A DNA stretch of 64,000 nt from SOJA01 sp964598485 (GCA_964598485.1 CAZRCD010000009.1:1-64000); one strand, 5' to 3'; shown: positions 49,809 through 59,342, numbered from the stretch's first letter. The notes: a model not told the origin generated them from the letters alone. A program made the numbers and translations.

Positions 49809-50771
49809 TCATCCTCCGAGACCAGCCTGGATTAGGATTATTTGTAAGGTTGCAAGTGGAAGCAGATATTTCCACATTCCAGAAAGCATTTGGTCTATTC
49901 GAAACCTGGCGAACACTGCTCTTAGAAGGGAGAGTAGCATTACAGCGAAAGTAGTTTTCACCAAGAAAATGACAATTGGCGGAATCAGCCAGAATTGTTG
50001 GGGACCACCTAAGTAAAGCGATGCAATTAAAGCAGATGCGAGAACCAACTCTAAATCCTTTCCAAGTCGAAGCAACGCTAATTTTCTTCCGCTGAACTCT
50101 GTTCTCCAACCAGCAACAATTTCAGTTTCAGCTTCTGGAATGTCAAAGGGAACAAACTGTAACTCAGCGAGAAGGCATACAGTGAATATGGCGAATCCGA
50201 GAGGCTGCAATAAAATCAGCCAAAAGTGAAGCGATTGCCATTCAACTATTCTGCTTATTGACAAGCTATTTGCTGCTATCGCAGGACCAAACGCAACTAA
50301 ACCCATTGGAATCTCATAACCTAACATTTGAAGTACGGCTCGCATGCTTCCAATTGTGCTAAATCTATTTATCGAACTCCAACCAGCAAGAAAAACAGTT
50401 ATAATTATTAATGTAAAAGCGAAAAGGACGAAAACAAGGTCTCCCTCAAAGGCTATAAAGCTTGTAGGATCTAAAACCGGAATAACAAAAAGCGTTGTCA
50501 ACGGCAAAGCAAGGTAGAAAACTGGGGCCAAAGCAAATACAAGCCTATCAGAAGCATGTGGCGTAATGTCTTCTTTTGAAAGCAGTTTCAAAAAGTCTGC
50601 GAGGGGTTGCAGAATGCCATGAGGCCCCGTGTGTAATGGTCCATATCTGTTTTGCAGTCTTGCAAAGAATTTTCTGTCAACCCACTCGTAGAAGAAGGCT
50701 AATGCAAAAAGAAACATGGCTCCTGGAAAAACTAAGATTCTTATTAATGAAACTATTGTTTCTGCGGTCAT
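49809..50771 (-). CDS. hydrogenase/complex I membrane subunit (H type)
   Basis: About 320 residues from ATG 50771, overlapping the D-subunit stop (ATGA). Eight hydrophobic helices; EWVDRKFFARLQNRYGPLHT, GILQPLADFLKLLSKEDITP and ELQFVPFDIPEAETEIVAGW are the conserved loops of NuoH/EchB, which link the redox arm to the ion-pumping arm. All expected charged residues in these loops are present. Confidence 0.94.
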   Translation of the reverse strand: MTAETIVSLIRILVFPGAMFLFALAFFYEWVDRKFFARLQNRYGPLHTGPHGILQPLADFLKLLSKEDITPHASDRLVFALAPVFYLALPLTTLFVIPVLDPTSFIAFEGDLVFVLFAFTLIIITVFLAGWSSINRFSTIGSMRAVLQMLGYEIPMGLVAFGPAIAANSLSISRIVEWQSLHFWLILLQPLGFAIFTVCLLAELQFVPFDIPEAETEIVAGWRTEFSGRKLALLRLGKDLELVLASALIASLYLGGPQQFWLIPPIVIFLVKTTFAVMLLSLLRAVFARFRIDQMLSGMWKYLLPLATLQIILIQAGLGG

Positions 50772-51937
50772 TCTTTTGCGTACTTCCTTCTTAACTGCTG
50801 CATAGTCCAAACCCATTTTTTGTTCTGTTTGATGTCGACGAAAGCCATGCGGTCCATGCAAGCGAAACAAGGGTCGATTCCAGCTAACACTATGGGTATG
50901 TCAGCTACGTATCCGCTTAGAAGCATTTTGCATAATGCCGGGATATTTGCTAGCGTTGGGCTTCTTACTTTGTAGCGTTCCGGCTTTGTAGTTCCGTTTG
51001 ACTTAGCATAATGGATTAATTCTCCTCTAGGTGCTTCAATCCTTGAAACAACTTCTCCTTGAGGAACTTTCTTTGGAACTTGCACTCTAATAATTCCTTC
51101 AGGCATACTGTCTAAAGCGTAACGAATTATTTTTATACTTTCTAACATTTCTTCGCATCTAACCAGTGTTCTGCTTAAAATATCGCAACCGCTATGCGTA
51201 ATCACGTTGAACGGGATTTCATCGTAAGCAGCATAAGGATCATCTGCCCTCACATCATTGCTTACGCCGCTTGCACGTAAAGTCGGACCGACAGCACACA
51301 AATTCACAGCATCTTTCGGCTTCAAAATGCCCACACCAGCGGTTCTTTTCAAAATAGTTTGCTCAGTTTGCACAACATTCAAATAATATTTAAGTCTCTC
51401 TTCCAAGAAGTCTAAACCCTTTATGATTTTCGGCACCATAGCTGCAGATATGTCTCTCCGCACTCCGCCTATAGTGTTCATGGCATAATGTATCCGATTG
51501 CCGGAAATCATCTCAAACAAGTCCAAGACCGTTTCGCGATCTCGCCAAACATACATGAAAAGCGTGTCAAACCCTATCTCATGTGCAGCGATACCAACCC
51601 AAAGTGCGTGACTGTGAATCCTTTCAAGTTCGGCAATTACTACGCGGATGTATCTGGCTCTCGGCGGCGGTTCCACACTTAGTAGTTCTTCGATTGCCTG
51701 CGTATAACATGTAGTATGTGCATCCGAGCAGATTCCGCAAATTCGTTCAGCCAAGTAGATGTTTTGTATGTAAGTTCTGAGTTCAAAGGCTTTTTCTATT
51801 CCACGATGGTTATAGCCTAGACGCGGCTTAACATCCACAACGATTTCTCCGTCAACTTCAAAAAGAAAATTTTCAGGCTCCTTCAAGGCTGGATGCTGAG
51901 GACCGAAAGGAACTTTAATTATTGAACCATGACTCAA
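50768..51937 (-). CDS. [NiFe] hydrogenase large subunit, group 4 / NuoD type
   Basis: A 389-residue protein of the NuoD/EchE family. Unlike true complex I subunits it keeps both nickel-binding pairs: ERICGICSDAH (Cys67, Cys70) near the N-terminus and DPCFACMDR (Cys357, Cys360) near the C-terminus. GPQHPALKEPENFLFEVDGE, GYNHRGIEKAFE and MNTIGGVRRD are family blocks. It should form or split H2 at a NiFe site and pass energy to the membrane arm. The 29 residues after the last Cys show no obvious protease-cleaved tail. Confidence 0.92.
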   Translation of the reverse strand: MSHGSIIKVPFGPQHPALKEPENFLFEVDGEIVVDVKPRLGYNHRGIEKAFELRTYIQNIYLAERICGICSDAHTTCYTQAIEELLSVEPPPRARYIRVVIAELERIHSHALWVGIAAHEIGFDTLFMYVWRDRETVLDLFEMISGNRIHYAMNTIGGVRRDISAAMVPKIIKGLDFLEERLKYYLNVVQTEQTILKRTAGVGILKPKDAVNLCAVGPTLRASGVSNDVRADDPYAAYDEIPFNVITHSGCDILSRTLVRCEEMLESIKIIRYALDSMPEGIIRVQVPKKVPQGEVVSRIEAPRGELIHYAKSNGTTKPERYKVRSPTLANIPALCKMLLSGYVADIPIVLAGIDPCFACMDRMAFVDIKQNKKWVWTMQQLRRKYAKE

Positions 51938-51952
51938 CTTCTTTCACCCCTC

Positions 51953-52426
51953 TTACTTCTCAGATGTCATTTCCTTAAGGTGTTTGAGCTGATATTCTTT
52001 CCTTAACGGATAAACGCCTTTAGGCCATTTTTCCGGAAGGATCAATGGCGACAAGTCTGGATGCCCTTCGAACTTCACTCCTAAAAGGTCATGAACCTCA
52101 CGTTCATAAAGAATTGCGCCAGGAATTAAATCTGTAATCGTTGGGATGTTTGGATTCTTCTTTGAAACGGCAAGCCTTGCTGAAAGCATGATTGAGCCTT
52201 TATAAGAAAGATGGTATATCACTTCTATTTCTTCACCAAGATCTACCCCGGTTATCGTGGACAAATGTTTGAACTTTAAATCTTTCACCAAATATTCCAT
52301 AGCTTCTTCTAGCGCATCCTTTTTTATGTAAACGAAAATTCTCCGTTTTTTAGGGATTGTCACATTAACAAGGTTTTCCTTAAGAAAATCCTTCAGTTTT
52401 TCTACTATTTCATTTTCCTTTTCCAT
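51953..52426 (-). CDS. hydrogenase/complex I subunit C
   Basis: A 157-residue soluble subunit. FKHLSTITGVDLGEEIEVIY, IPTITDLIPGAILYEREVHD and LLGVKFEGHPDLSPLILPEK with PLRKEY are the NuoC signature. It binds the D subunit. It overlaps nuoB upstream by 17 bases. A second, diverged nuoC is encoded at 59848. Confidence 0.92.
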   Translation of the reverse strand: MEKENEIVEKLKDFLKENLVNVTIPKKRRIFVYIKKDALEEAMEYLVKDLKFKHLSTITGVDLGEEIEVIYHLSYKGSIMLSARLAVSKKNPNIPTITDLIPGAILYEREVHDLLGVKFEGHPDLSPLILPEKWPKGVYPLRKEYQLKHLKEMTSEK

Positions 52427-52853
52427 GTCCTTTACTCCCTTTTATTTTTTGAATTAGTTTTGCGATCCCATCAATGATGGCTTCAGGTTTAGGCGGGCAT
52501 CCGGGAACGTAAGCGTCTACTGGAAGCACGGTGTCTATTCCTCCGTGGACGTTATAGCAGTCTTTGAATGGGGCTCCGCTGATTGCGCATGTGCCTATAG
52601 CCATGACATGTTTCGGTTCTGGCATTTGCTCATAAACTCGCACAAGTCTATCTTTCACTTGAAGAGTCACTGGACCTGTGACAGCAAGAACATCTGCATG
52701 TCTCGGGCTCCCCTCTAGTAGTATTCCGAAACGTTCCAAATCAAATCTTGGCGTAAGTGCTGCTACAAGTTCTATGTCACATCCGTTACAGCCGCCTGTG
52801 TTGAAATGGATAATCCAAGGTGATTTCGTCCGAGCCCATTTAAATAAATTCAT
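52410..52853 (-). CDS. hydrogenase small subunit / NuoB type
   Basis: About 147 residues from ATG 52853 after GGCGAGGA; the longer in-frame start at 52889 is unlikely. FNTGGCNGCDIELVAALTPR, VTGPVTLQ, MAIGTCAISG and VPGCPPKPEAIIDGI give the four Cys of the proximal 4Fe-4S cluster. It passes electrons between the I subunit clusters and the NiFe site in the D subunit. Confidence 0.94.
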   Translation of the reverse strand: MNLFKWARTKSPWIIHFNTGGCNGCDIELVAALTPRFDLERFGILLEGSPRHADVLAVTGPVTLQVKDRLVRVYEQMPEPKHVMAIGTCAISGAPFKDCYNVHGGIDTVLPVDAYVPGCPPKPEAIIDGIAKLIQKIKGSKGHGKGK

Positions 52854-52854
52854 T

Positions 52855-53190
52855 TTATCCTCGCCGCCGTAACGGTGCCAAAAGTACAACAGCCATCAGT
52901 ACGATAAGAGCGTAAACCGCTGGGAAATAACCCGGCGTACTCAGCGATGTAGCGAGAGTGAATGCAAAGATGTCAAAGATGAGGAAATAAATGGCATAAA
53001 TGAGAAATTCTCTAACATCCACTTGAAACTTGCGTGGTGGAAGGTCTTCCCCGCAAGCATACGGAGCGACCTTACCCGCGGTTTTTTCACCTTTCGCCGC
53101 AACTATCCATCCTACCAAATAAATGGCTAATCCCGCAAGGACTGATACGATGAAAATGAAAGGCAGGGAAACTACAAGGTCGGCGTACAT
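52855..53190 (-). CDS. complex I subunit A-type membrane protein
   Basis: A 111-residue protein with three helices. EKTAGKVAPYACGEDLPPRK and FLIYAIYFLIFDIFAF match the loop (YECGxxP) and third helix (FLIFDvE) of NuoA/FpoA. NuoA is a hallmark of complex I and is normally absent from Ech- or Mbh-type hydrogenases, so its place at the head of a hydrogenase operon is notable. The 125-base gap beyond it holds divergent promoters for this operon and the J-K operon. Confidence 0.85.
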   Translation of the reverse strand: MYADLVVSLPFIFIVSVLAGLAIYLVGWIVAAKGEKTAGKVAPYACGEDLPPRKFQVDVREFLIYAIYFLIFDIFAFTLATSLSTPGYFPAVYALIVLMAVVLLAPLRRRG

Positions 53191-53328
53191 TTTTTCACAA
53201 TCCTTTTACCTCATTTAAAGCTGTGGTTTATTTAACCTTTTTATGTGCGCTTTACAATGTTTCTTGTCGGGAAATCTTTTAAATGAGCTCATCTAAGCTT
53301 TCCGATATGATATTAAGTGGAGAGGATT

Positions 53329-53580
53329 TTGATTATCGGTGATCTGCTGCAATTTGGTCTGATATTTCTTACTATCTTCCTAGCCTTGTTAACCGTTGAA
53401 CTAAAGGATTTGCTTCATGCTGCGATCTGCCTCTGTGGAACGTGCATCACTATAGGAGCCTTGTTTTGGTTACTTAACGCACCATACGTGTCTGTCTTTC
53501 AGCTCTTAGTTTACGCGGGCGCCGTGATTGTTCTTTTTATAGTGTCAGTTATGCTAACAAAAAGGGAGGAGGAAACGTAG
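53329..53580 (+). CDS. complex I subunit J, N-terminal half (split)
   Basis: About 83 residues from TTG 53329, 3 bases after GGAGAGGA; an in-frame GTG at 53317 overlaps that site. Three helices with LTVELKDLLHAAICLCGTCI and APYVSVFQLLVYAGAVIVLF, the conserved NuoJ helix 3 with YAGAV. The C-terminal part is encoded separately by the next gene, as in archaeal Fpo and Mbh complexes. Confidence 0.88.
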   Translation: MIIGDLLQFGLIFLTIFLALLTVELKDLLHAAICLCGTCITIGALFWLLNAPYVSVFQLLVYAGAVIVLFIVSVMLTKREEET

Positions 53581-53582
53581 AA

Positions 53583-53864
53583 ATGGGAATAGATCGAATC
53601 AGGCTGGCAGGGTTAACAACCGTGATTTTGGCGATTCTGATTTTTTGGATGTTTATAGTTGAATATGATTTTCCAGCCTTCAAATACGTTGATCCAGATC
53701 AGCCACCAGAGCTTGTGGAGAATGATACTTCGATAATTGGTCAAAGAGTTAGTCGGTTTCTGTGGAATTATAGGGTGATAGATCTGATTGCGCAGGCTTT
53801 TGTTTTGTTTGCCGCTGCGGCTTGTTGCATGGCGTTGCTGAGAGTTGAGGAGAGGAAAAGGTGA
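53583..53864 (+). CDS. complex I subunit J, C-terminal half (split)
   Basis: A 93-residue protein with two helices (LAGLTTVILAILIFWMFIVE; VIDLIAQAFVLFAAAACCMA) separated by an outside loop containing IGQRV. It starts 2 bases after the N-terminal half and overlaps the K gene by 4 bases. Together the halves make the tilted-helix subunit of the pumping arm. Confidence 0.82.
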   Translation: MGIDRIRLAGLTTVILAILIFWMFIVEYDFPAFKYVDPDQPPELVENDTSIIGQRVSRFLWNYRVIDLIAQAFVLFAAAACCMALLRVEERKR

Positions 53865-54175
53865 TTTCGCTTAGTTACTACATTGCATGTGCTGTTGTGC
53901 TTTACATCATCGGATTGTATTGTCTTGCTTCAAAGAGGAACATGATCAAGCTTGTTATGGGACTTGAAATCCTGGTGAACGCAGCCCACGTAAGTTTTAT
54001 TGCTTTTTCTGCTTACATAAGCCCAGGATATATAGATCCGCTTGGCCACAGCGTCGTGATTATGTCAATAAGTTTTGCAGGATGTGTTACTGCTCTAGCA
54101 TTGGTGATTGTTACTTATGCTTACAAGCATTACAAAACTTTAGACGTGCGGAAGCTGAGGCGGCTGAAGTGGTGA
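53861..54175 (+). CDS. complex I subunit K
   Basis: A 104-residue, three-helix protein starting at GTG. NMIKLVMGLEILVNAAHVSF contains the key membrane Glu of NuoK/MrpC and DPLGHSVVIMSISFAGCVTA the second conserved helix. It forms the ion channel between the J subunit and the antiporters. Confidence 0.93.
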   Translation: MISLSYYIACAVVLYIIGLYCLASKRNMIKLVMGLEILVNAAHVSFIAFSAYISPGYIDPLGHSVVIMSISFAGCVTALALVIVTYAYKHYKTLDVRKLRRLKW

Positions 54176-54257
54176 ATCAAACACTCCCATGTCCTCTGCA
54201 GCCTTTCCACATTACCCCTACAGTTCGGGACATGTCAACGTTTAAGAGAGGCTGAAC

Positions 54258-55757
54258 ATGTTTACCCCGCCATTAGATACCCTTCTCGTGTTCATGATCG
54301 GCACCCCTGCGATAGGATGGGTCATACACAAAAAAGGTTACCCAAAGGTTCAAGGCATCTACGCCTCGGCAGGCCTTTTAGTGGCAGCCTACTTTCTCTA
54401 CGGATTATCTCAGGAGGTGTCTGAGAAAGGCATAGTCTTGATTACAGGTCCACTGCCTTTCAATCCCCCCTTTGGAGCATGCCTCCAAATAGATGTGTTC
54501 AGCGTTTTCATGACAATGGTTTATATAATAATTGGATTGTTCACTACTGTTTATTCGATAAAGTTTATGGAACGTGATTCCGGCTTAACCGAATATTACA
54601 CGCTTATGCTGGGTATGGTTGCTGGTATGACCGGCGTAGTTTTCGCGGGCGATTTTTTCACGTTGTTTGTTTTTTGGGAGCTTATGTGCCTGACATCTTA
54701 TGCTCTTGTTGCGTTTCGAAAGCAAAAGTGGGAGTCCATAGAGGCTGGCTTCAAATACTTGATTATGAGTGCTGCTGGAAGCGCAACCATTCTTCTCGCC
54801 ATGTCCTTTCTTTACGGTATGACTGGAACATTAAACTTTGCGGCTCTTGCAGATAGACTTGCTAACACATCGTCTGAAGGATGGCTGTACATAACGCTAG
54901 CGTTGGTTATCGTCGGCTTTGGGATTAAAGCTGCCATCGTTCCATTTCACACGTGGCTTCCTGACGCTCACTCCGCTGCTCCAAGCCCTGTCAGTGCTAT
55001 GCTTTCCGGCGTCATGGTGCCGACAGGAGCGTGCGTTCTCATTCGTATTCTCCTACTCGTTTTCAGTTCTGCACAACCAGCTTGGCAAATGACATTGGCG
55101 ACTTTCGCAGTTTTCACAATGTTCGGTGGAAACTTAATGGCGTTGTTGCAAAATGATCTTAAACGTTTGCTTGCCTTCAGCACTATTGCTCATATGGGTT
55201 ACATTGTCTTCGGATTTGCAATAGCCTCTCCAGAGGGATTAGCCGCGAGTTTGTTTCACATAGTAAATCATGCAGTCATGAAAAGCCTTCTCTTCCTCTG
55301 TGCTGGAGCTTTCATTCGTCAAACTAAGACAAGAGATCTAAGAAAACTTAGAGGGATAAGGAGGGCCATGCCCATGACAAGTGCAGCCTTCACCATTGGC
55401 ACAATCGCTATCGCCGGTTTTCCCCCATTAAACGGTTTCTGGAGCGAGATGATGATCATCACAGCTGGAGTAAGGGCTGAAATGATAATATTTTCAGCCT
55501 TAATGCTCACCAACATGGCTCTGTCAGTCGTCTACTACTTCCGCCTTATTCGCGTAATCATACTAGAAAAGCCTACGAAAGTGTCAAAAAAAACAACCAA
55601 AGCTCCTATATCAATGCTCATTCCTATTTTGGTTCTTGCGTTTCTCTGTATTTTTATCGGAGCCTACCCCGTACCATATATCGATGCGTCTTCAAAGGCC
55701 GCCGAAGCAATGTTAAACATAAGAACTTACATTGACGCTGTGCTTAGAGGATTGTGA
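54258..55757 (+). CDS. antiporter-like subunit (NuoN/NuoM type)
   Basis: A 499-residue protein with about 14 helices. FFTLFVFWELMCLTSYALVA has the conserved Glu of helix 5, GFGIKAAIVPFHTWLPDAHS the broken helix with Lys, and MGYIVFG and FHIVNHAVMKSLLFLCAGAF the second channel with Lys. It is last in the rightward J-J-K operon. One of three ion-pumping subunits; M and N types are hard to tell apart by eye. Confidence 0.9.
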   Translation: MFTPPLDTLLVFMIGTPAIGWVIHKKGYPKVQGIYASAGLLVAAYFLYGLSQEVSEKGIVLITGPLPFNPPFGACLQIDVFSVFMTMVYIIIGLFTTVYSIKFMERDSGLTEYYTLMLGMVAGMTGVVFAGDFFTLFVFWELMCLTSYALVAFRKQKWESIEAGFKYLIMSAAGSATILLAMSFLYGMTGTLNFAALADRLANTSSEGWLYITLALVIVGFGIKAAIVPFHTWLPDAHSAAPSPVSAMLSGVMVPTGACVLIRILLLVFSSAQPAWQMTLATFAVFTMFGGNLMALLQNDLKRLLAFSTIAHMGYIVFGFAIASPEGLAASLFHIVNHAVMKSLLFLCAGAFIRQTKTRDLRKLRGIRRAMPMTSAAFTIGTIAIAGFPPLNGFWSEMMIITAGVRAEMIIFSALMLTNMALSVVYYFRLIRVIILEKPTKVSKKTTKAPISMLIPILVLAFLCIFIGAYPVPYIDASSKAAEAMLNIRTYIDAVLRGL

Positions 55758-55814
55758 CAGGTTGCTTTCCCGCTTTTCTCGCAAATGCTGTTTCCCTATC
55801 CAACGCCTATGCGT

Positions 55815-57245
55815 CTAAAAGGGAACTGATAGAAGCCTCAACACAATATCAGGCCAGATTCCTATCACCACCGCAAGCACAGCCAGTATGATTATTGGGA
55901 TGCGCATCAACCAAGATGGTTCCCTCATTATTATTTCTAGTTTTTCGGGAGTGGTTCCGAAGAACACTCTCCACAGAAACCACAGGTAGTATCCAGCAGT
56001 GATTGCTGTACTAACTACAGCGACTGTGGTGATGAGAATCTTTCCGGAGAAGATGCCTCCTGAGAAAATCATCCATTCACTCCAGAAACCGTTTAGAGGT
56101 GGGGTTCCAGCCAGAGATAGAGCACCAATCAAGGCTGCCACACAAACTACAGGCATCTTATTGGCTAAGCCTCCAAGTTTTCTGATGTCGCGTATTCCTG
56201 TTTGATAGATGATTGCGCCAGCACACATGAAGAGAAGGCTTTTGCAAATGGCATGGTTCACCACGTGAAAGATGGCCCCATTTGCCCCCATGGTTGAGTA
56301 CACTCCCAGTCCAAAAAAGATGTAGCCCATCTGGCTGATGCTGGAGTATGCTAATAACCTTTTGATGTCCGTTTGAGCAAGAGCCATGAGCCCACCGTAA
56401 ATCATGGTGATTACACCTAGAATCGCCAAAGTATCTGATGTCTGTACCAATGTTTTACCAAATCCGGAAAGAAGAATTCTTGCGAAAGCATAAGCTCCAC
56501 ACTTAATCATGACGCCGGAAAGCATAGCACTAATAGGAGCTGGAGCTTCGGCATGCGCATCAGGTAACCATGTGTGCGCTGGAAATATTGCCATTTTCAC
56601 GCAAAATCCGATTAACAAAAGAACGAACACTGTGAGTATACTGGTTGGAGGGATATCGAATGAGACTTGTGGCAATTCGACGAAATCAAAGGTGCCCGTG
56701 AATACGTAGATTGACAGTATTCCCATGAGCATGAAAAGCGCGCCGATGTGTGTGAATATGAAGTATTTGAATCCGATGGTTAACCGTTTCTTAGACACTC
56801 CCCATGACGCTATTAAGAAATAGGACGGTATCAACATCAACTCCCAGAAAAGATAGAATTGAATCAGGTTTGCGGAAAGCATTACCCCAATCATGCCGGA
56901 CATGAAAAGCAACAGGTTTGCGTAATAGCCTACTTGCCCACGCTTATTCTCCATGTACTTGATGGAGTAAAGGCATGAAAGAGTGCTTACAACTGCAACA
57001 ATTAATGCTATACAGAAGCTGAGGCCGTCAACCATGAAGCCTAGTCTGAGGCTGAGTGATGGTGTGCGAATCCAGGCATAGGTGTCGTGTATGGGTTTAT
57101 GTTTGATGACGTCTGGAACCATGGAAAGAATCATGCAAACGGACAGTGAAGCCGCCACAGTTGCTATCCATCCGGCATATTTTTCAGCATACTTTCCAAA
57201 AATGTAGATGAAAAATGCTGAAATTATTGGAAGAATAATTGCCAA
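55815..57245 (-). CDS. antiporter-like subunit (NuoM type)
   Basis: A 476-residue protein with about 14 helices. LFWELMLIPSYFLIASWG, KMAIFPAHTWLPDAHAEAPA and FHVVNHAICKSLLFMCAGAI are the channel motifs. TTG 57245 gives a normal-looking start, but GGAGGAAAATG lies 23 bases upstream and its ATG is out of frame by one base with a family-like run (LIPNASLLAIILPIISAF), so a one-base loss or sequencing error at the 5' end is possible. Convergent with the gene at 54258, co-oriented with the L gene. Confidence 0.9.
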   Translation of the reverse strand: MAIILPIISAFFIYIFGKYAEKYAGWIATVAASLSVCMILSMVPDVIKHKPIHDTYAWIRTPSLSLRLGFMVDGLSFCIALIVAVVSTLSCLYSIKYMENKRGQVGYYANLLLFMSGMIGVMLSANLIQFYLFWELMLIPSYFLIASWGVSKKRLTIGFKYFIFTHIGALFMLMGILSIYVFTGTFDFVELPQVSFDIPPTSILTVFVLLLIGFCVKMAIFPAHTWLPDAHAEAPAPISAMLSGVMIKCGAYAFARILLSGFGKTLVQTSDTLAILGVITMIYGGLMALAQTDIKRLLAYSSISQMGYIFFGLGVYSTMGANGAIFHVVNHAICKSLLFMCAGAIIYQTGIRDIRKLGGLANKMPVVCVAALIGALSLAGTPPLNGFWSEWMIFSGGIFSGKILITTVAVVSTAITAGYYLWFLWRVFFGTTPEKLEIIMREPSWLMRIPIIILAVLAVVIGIWPDIVLRLLSVPF

Positions 57246-57278
57246 TAATGAGGCGTTAGGGATCAGGTCATTTTCCTC

Positions 57279-59342
57279 CTAGAGGATTACTCCTCCAAAT
57301 AGAAGCAGTAGAATTATTAATATTATGGCTCCGACAAAGGTTGTCAGCATGTTGTACGATAACACTCCTGTGTGCGTTTTTCTGAATCGTCGAGTAAATG
57401 ATGTGACAAGATGAGCTAGAAAATAATTTAGTGCGTCGATGCCTCTAAGCTCCGGATATTTATACATTAGACTGGATAACCGTCTAAATAAGCCTGCAAC
57501 ACCATAGTTCAATCTGTCAATACTACGCTCTAAGCGTTTATGCACGATGTTGGAAAATGCTATGGTTCCATATGCAACCTTGTGGTAAAACGCGTCGATG
57601 TAGCATCGCTTCCATAGAAAAGCGTAAACTTTCCCTAAGAATCGGTGTTCCTCAATTAACTTAACTGGGTTGACTCGGCGCGCTACGTATAACTGGTATG
57701 CGGGATAACCTCCAACCGCTACTGCTACACATGTTAAAACTGTACTTATGGAGGGAACGATGTACATCAGAACGTCGATAATATTGCTGAAAGTCAGTGT
57801 GCCTAAGAGAGATAGGAGAAACTTGTTAAAGCTCGGGATTAAAAGAAGTGCTAGGAAATCTAAGAATGCAGTTATTACAAGAGTTGCAGCAAGCGAAATT
57901 CGCATTAAAGATGGAGGCCTTCTGATAACTTTCTCCTCCGATCTGTAACTCTCCTTTCTGAAGACGAGTCCTATCATTCTGAGACCATAAAAGGCAGTTA
58001 TTCCAGCTCCGATTATCAACAGAGCAAAAATTACGTAGCCCGATAGCATCTGTATGAATTGCCCTTTTATACCAGCCTCTGCCGCAAAATCCCAAGCAAC
58101 TGTTTGAATCCAGTTCGTACACCAAAAGCCACTTAGAGGCGGTATGCCAGCTAGAGCAAGAGCTCCCACTTCCAAACTTCTATGCGCAATTCGACTCTTG
58201 AACCCTCCCATATGGTGCAAATTGTCCGAGCCAACTGCGTAGGAAATGTATGCTGCAGTGAGAAAAAGCAGTGCTGAGACGAAGGCATCCACCATAAGAA
58301 GGAAGGTGCCCGCTAAGTATCCCCAGCTCATGTCAGCCATTAATCCTGCTAAACCAAAAGCTGCCATCATGTATCCGATCACGCTTGAGATACCGTATGA
58401 AAGGACTTTGAATATGTTAACTTGGGCCATTGCTATAAGAGCACTAATAATCGCAGTGAGCGCGCCTACAAATGTCATGACTAAAAAGAAGTTAACCATG
58501 CCACTGTATCCCATTGGAGGTTGGGTAGCCTTATGGAAGATTGGGAGAACTCTAGCCATAAGAAAAGGGCCAGCCAAACACTCAGTTAGAGCGTTGAAAC
58601 AGGAAGGTGAGGCAGCTAGTGCGTCCGGAAGCCATTCTTGCAAGGGAAACTGAGCTGCCTTTCCTACAGCTCCACCAAAGAACATGAGGGCTGTAATAAA
58701 AAGCAACCCAGACCTTGACAATTCTCCCATCCAATTGGTGTTTTGTAAGAGTTCCGTAATGCTAAGAGTGTGAGAGTAGGCGTATATTATCAGAATAGAC
58801 GCGAGCAAGAGCACATCTGCAATGTGGAGGACGAGGAAAGTTTTCAAGCCTATGTGCGCCTTTTTAGGGTCTTTGTACCAAAAAGCTGCAAGGCCGGTGC
58901 AGCATATCCCAACTATTTCCCAGCCGATGAACATGAATAGAAGGTTATCCGCCATCACTATCACTACGTATCCGCCGATGAAAAGCTGTATGAGGAACCA
59001 GAACCTAGTCAAACTTGGCTCTTCTTGCATGTAGGCGACAGAGAAAATTGTAACTAGAAATCCTATACAAGTGATTACACTTACCATAAGCACGCTTAAT
59101 GGATCGATGCATACACCAACTTGAATAATGCTGTTAGAAATCCATGGAATCGTCAAATCGGGCTGAGCTGTTCCCAAATAGACATCCGGGATCATCGAAA
59201 GAGAGAAGAGGGCACTCATTCCGATGGACAACACGGCTAGATAACTGCTGAATTTTCGACGAATTGCACCAACTAACGGCGTGACCGCGGTGCCGATAAT
59301 TGGGATGAGCCAGCAAAGCCATGGTGCATACGGAAACAACAA
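57279..59342 (-). CDS. antiporter-like subunit L with lateral helix
   Basis: A 687-residue NuoL. LLFMFIGWEIVGICCTGLAA holds the helix-5 Glu, AAQFPLQEWLPDALAASPSC the broken helix (LPDAL instead of LPDAM) and ALALAGIPPLSGFWCTNWIQ the later conserved loop. After helix 14 the chain continues for about 170 residues with VNPVKLIEEHRFLGKVYAFL and a final membrane anchor, the long lateral helix that spans the pumping arm in complex I. It is followed by the NuoM-type gene in the same operon. Confidence 0.93.
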   Translation of the reverse strand: MLFPYAPWLCWLIPIIGTAVTPLVGAIRRKFSSYLAVLSIGMSALFSLSMIPDVYLGTAQPDLTIPWISNSIIQVGVCIDPLSVLMVSVITCIGFLVTIFSVAYMQEEPSLTRFWFLIQLFIGGYVVIVMADNLLFMFIGWEIVGICCTGLAAFWYKDPKKAHIGLKTFLVLHIADVLLLASILIIYAYSHTLSITELLQNTNWMGELSRSGLLFITALMFFGGAVGKAAQFPLQEWLPDALAASPSCFNALTECLAGPFLMARVLPIFHKATQPPMGYSGMVNFFLVMTFVGALTAIISALIAMAQVNIFKVLSYGISSVIGYMMAAFGLAGLMADMSWGYLAGTFLLMVDAFVSALLFLTAAYISYAVGSDNLHHMGGFKSRIAHRSLEVGALALAGIPPLSGFWCTNWIQTVAWDFAAEAGIKGQFIQMLSGYVIFALLIIGAGITAFYGLRMIGLVFRKESYRSEEKVIRRPPSLMRISLAATLVITAFLDFLALLLIPSFNKFLLSLLGTLTFSNIIDVLMYIVPSISTVLTCVAVAVGGYPAYQLYVARRVNPVKLIEEHRFLGKVYAFLWKRCYIDAFYHKVAYGTIAFSNIVHKRLERSIDRLNYGVAGLFRRLSSLMYKYPELRGIDALNYFLAHLVTSFTRRFRKTHTGVLSYNMLTTFVGAIILIILLLLFGGVIL

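Noticed and set aside
49809..50870. Reading the H subunit from 50870 with 33 extra N-terminal residues
   Set aside because: The extra part lies inside the D-subunit coding region and is not like NuoH; ATG 50771 overlaps the D stop codon as expected.
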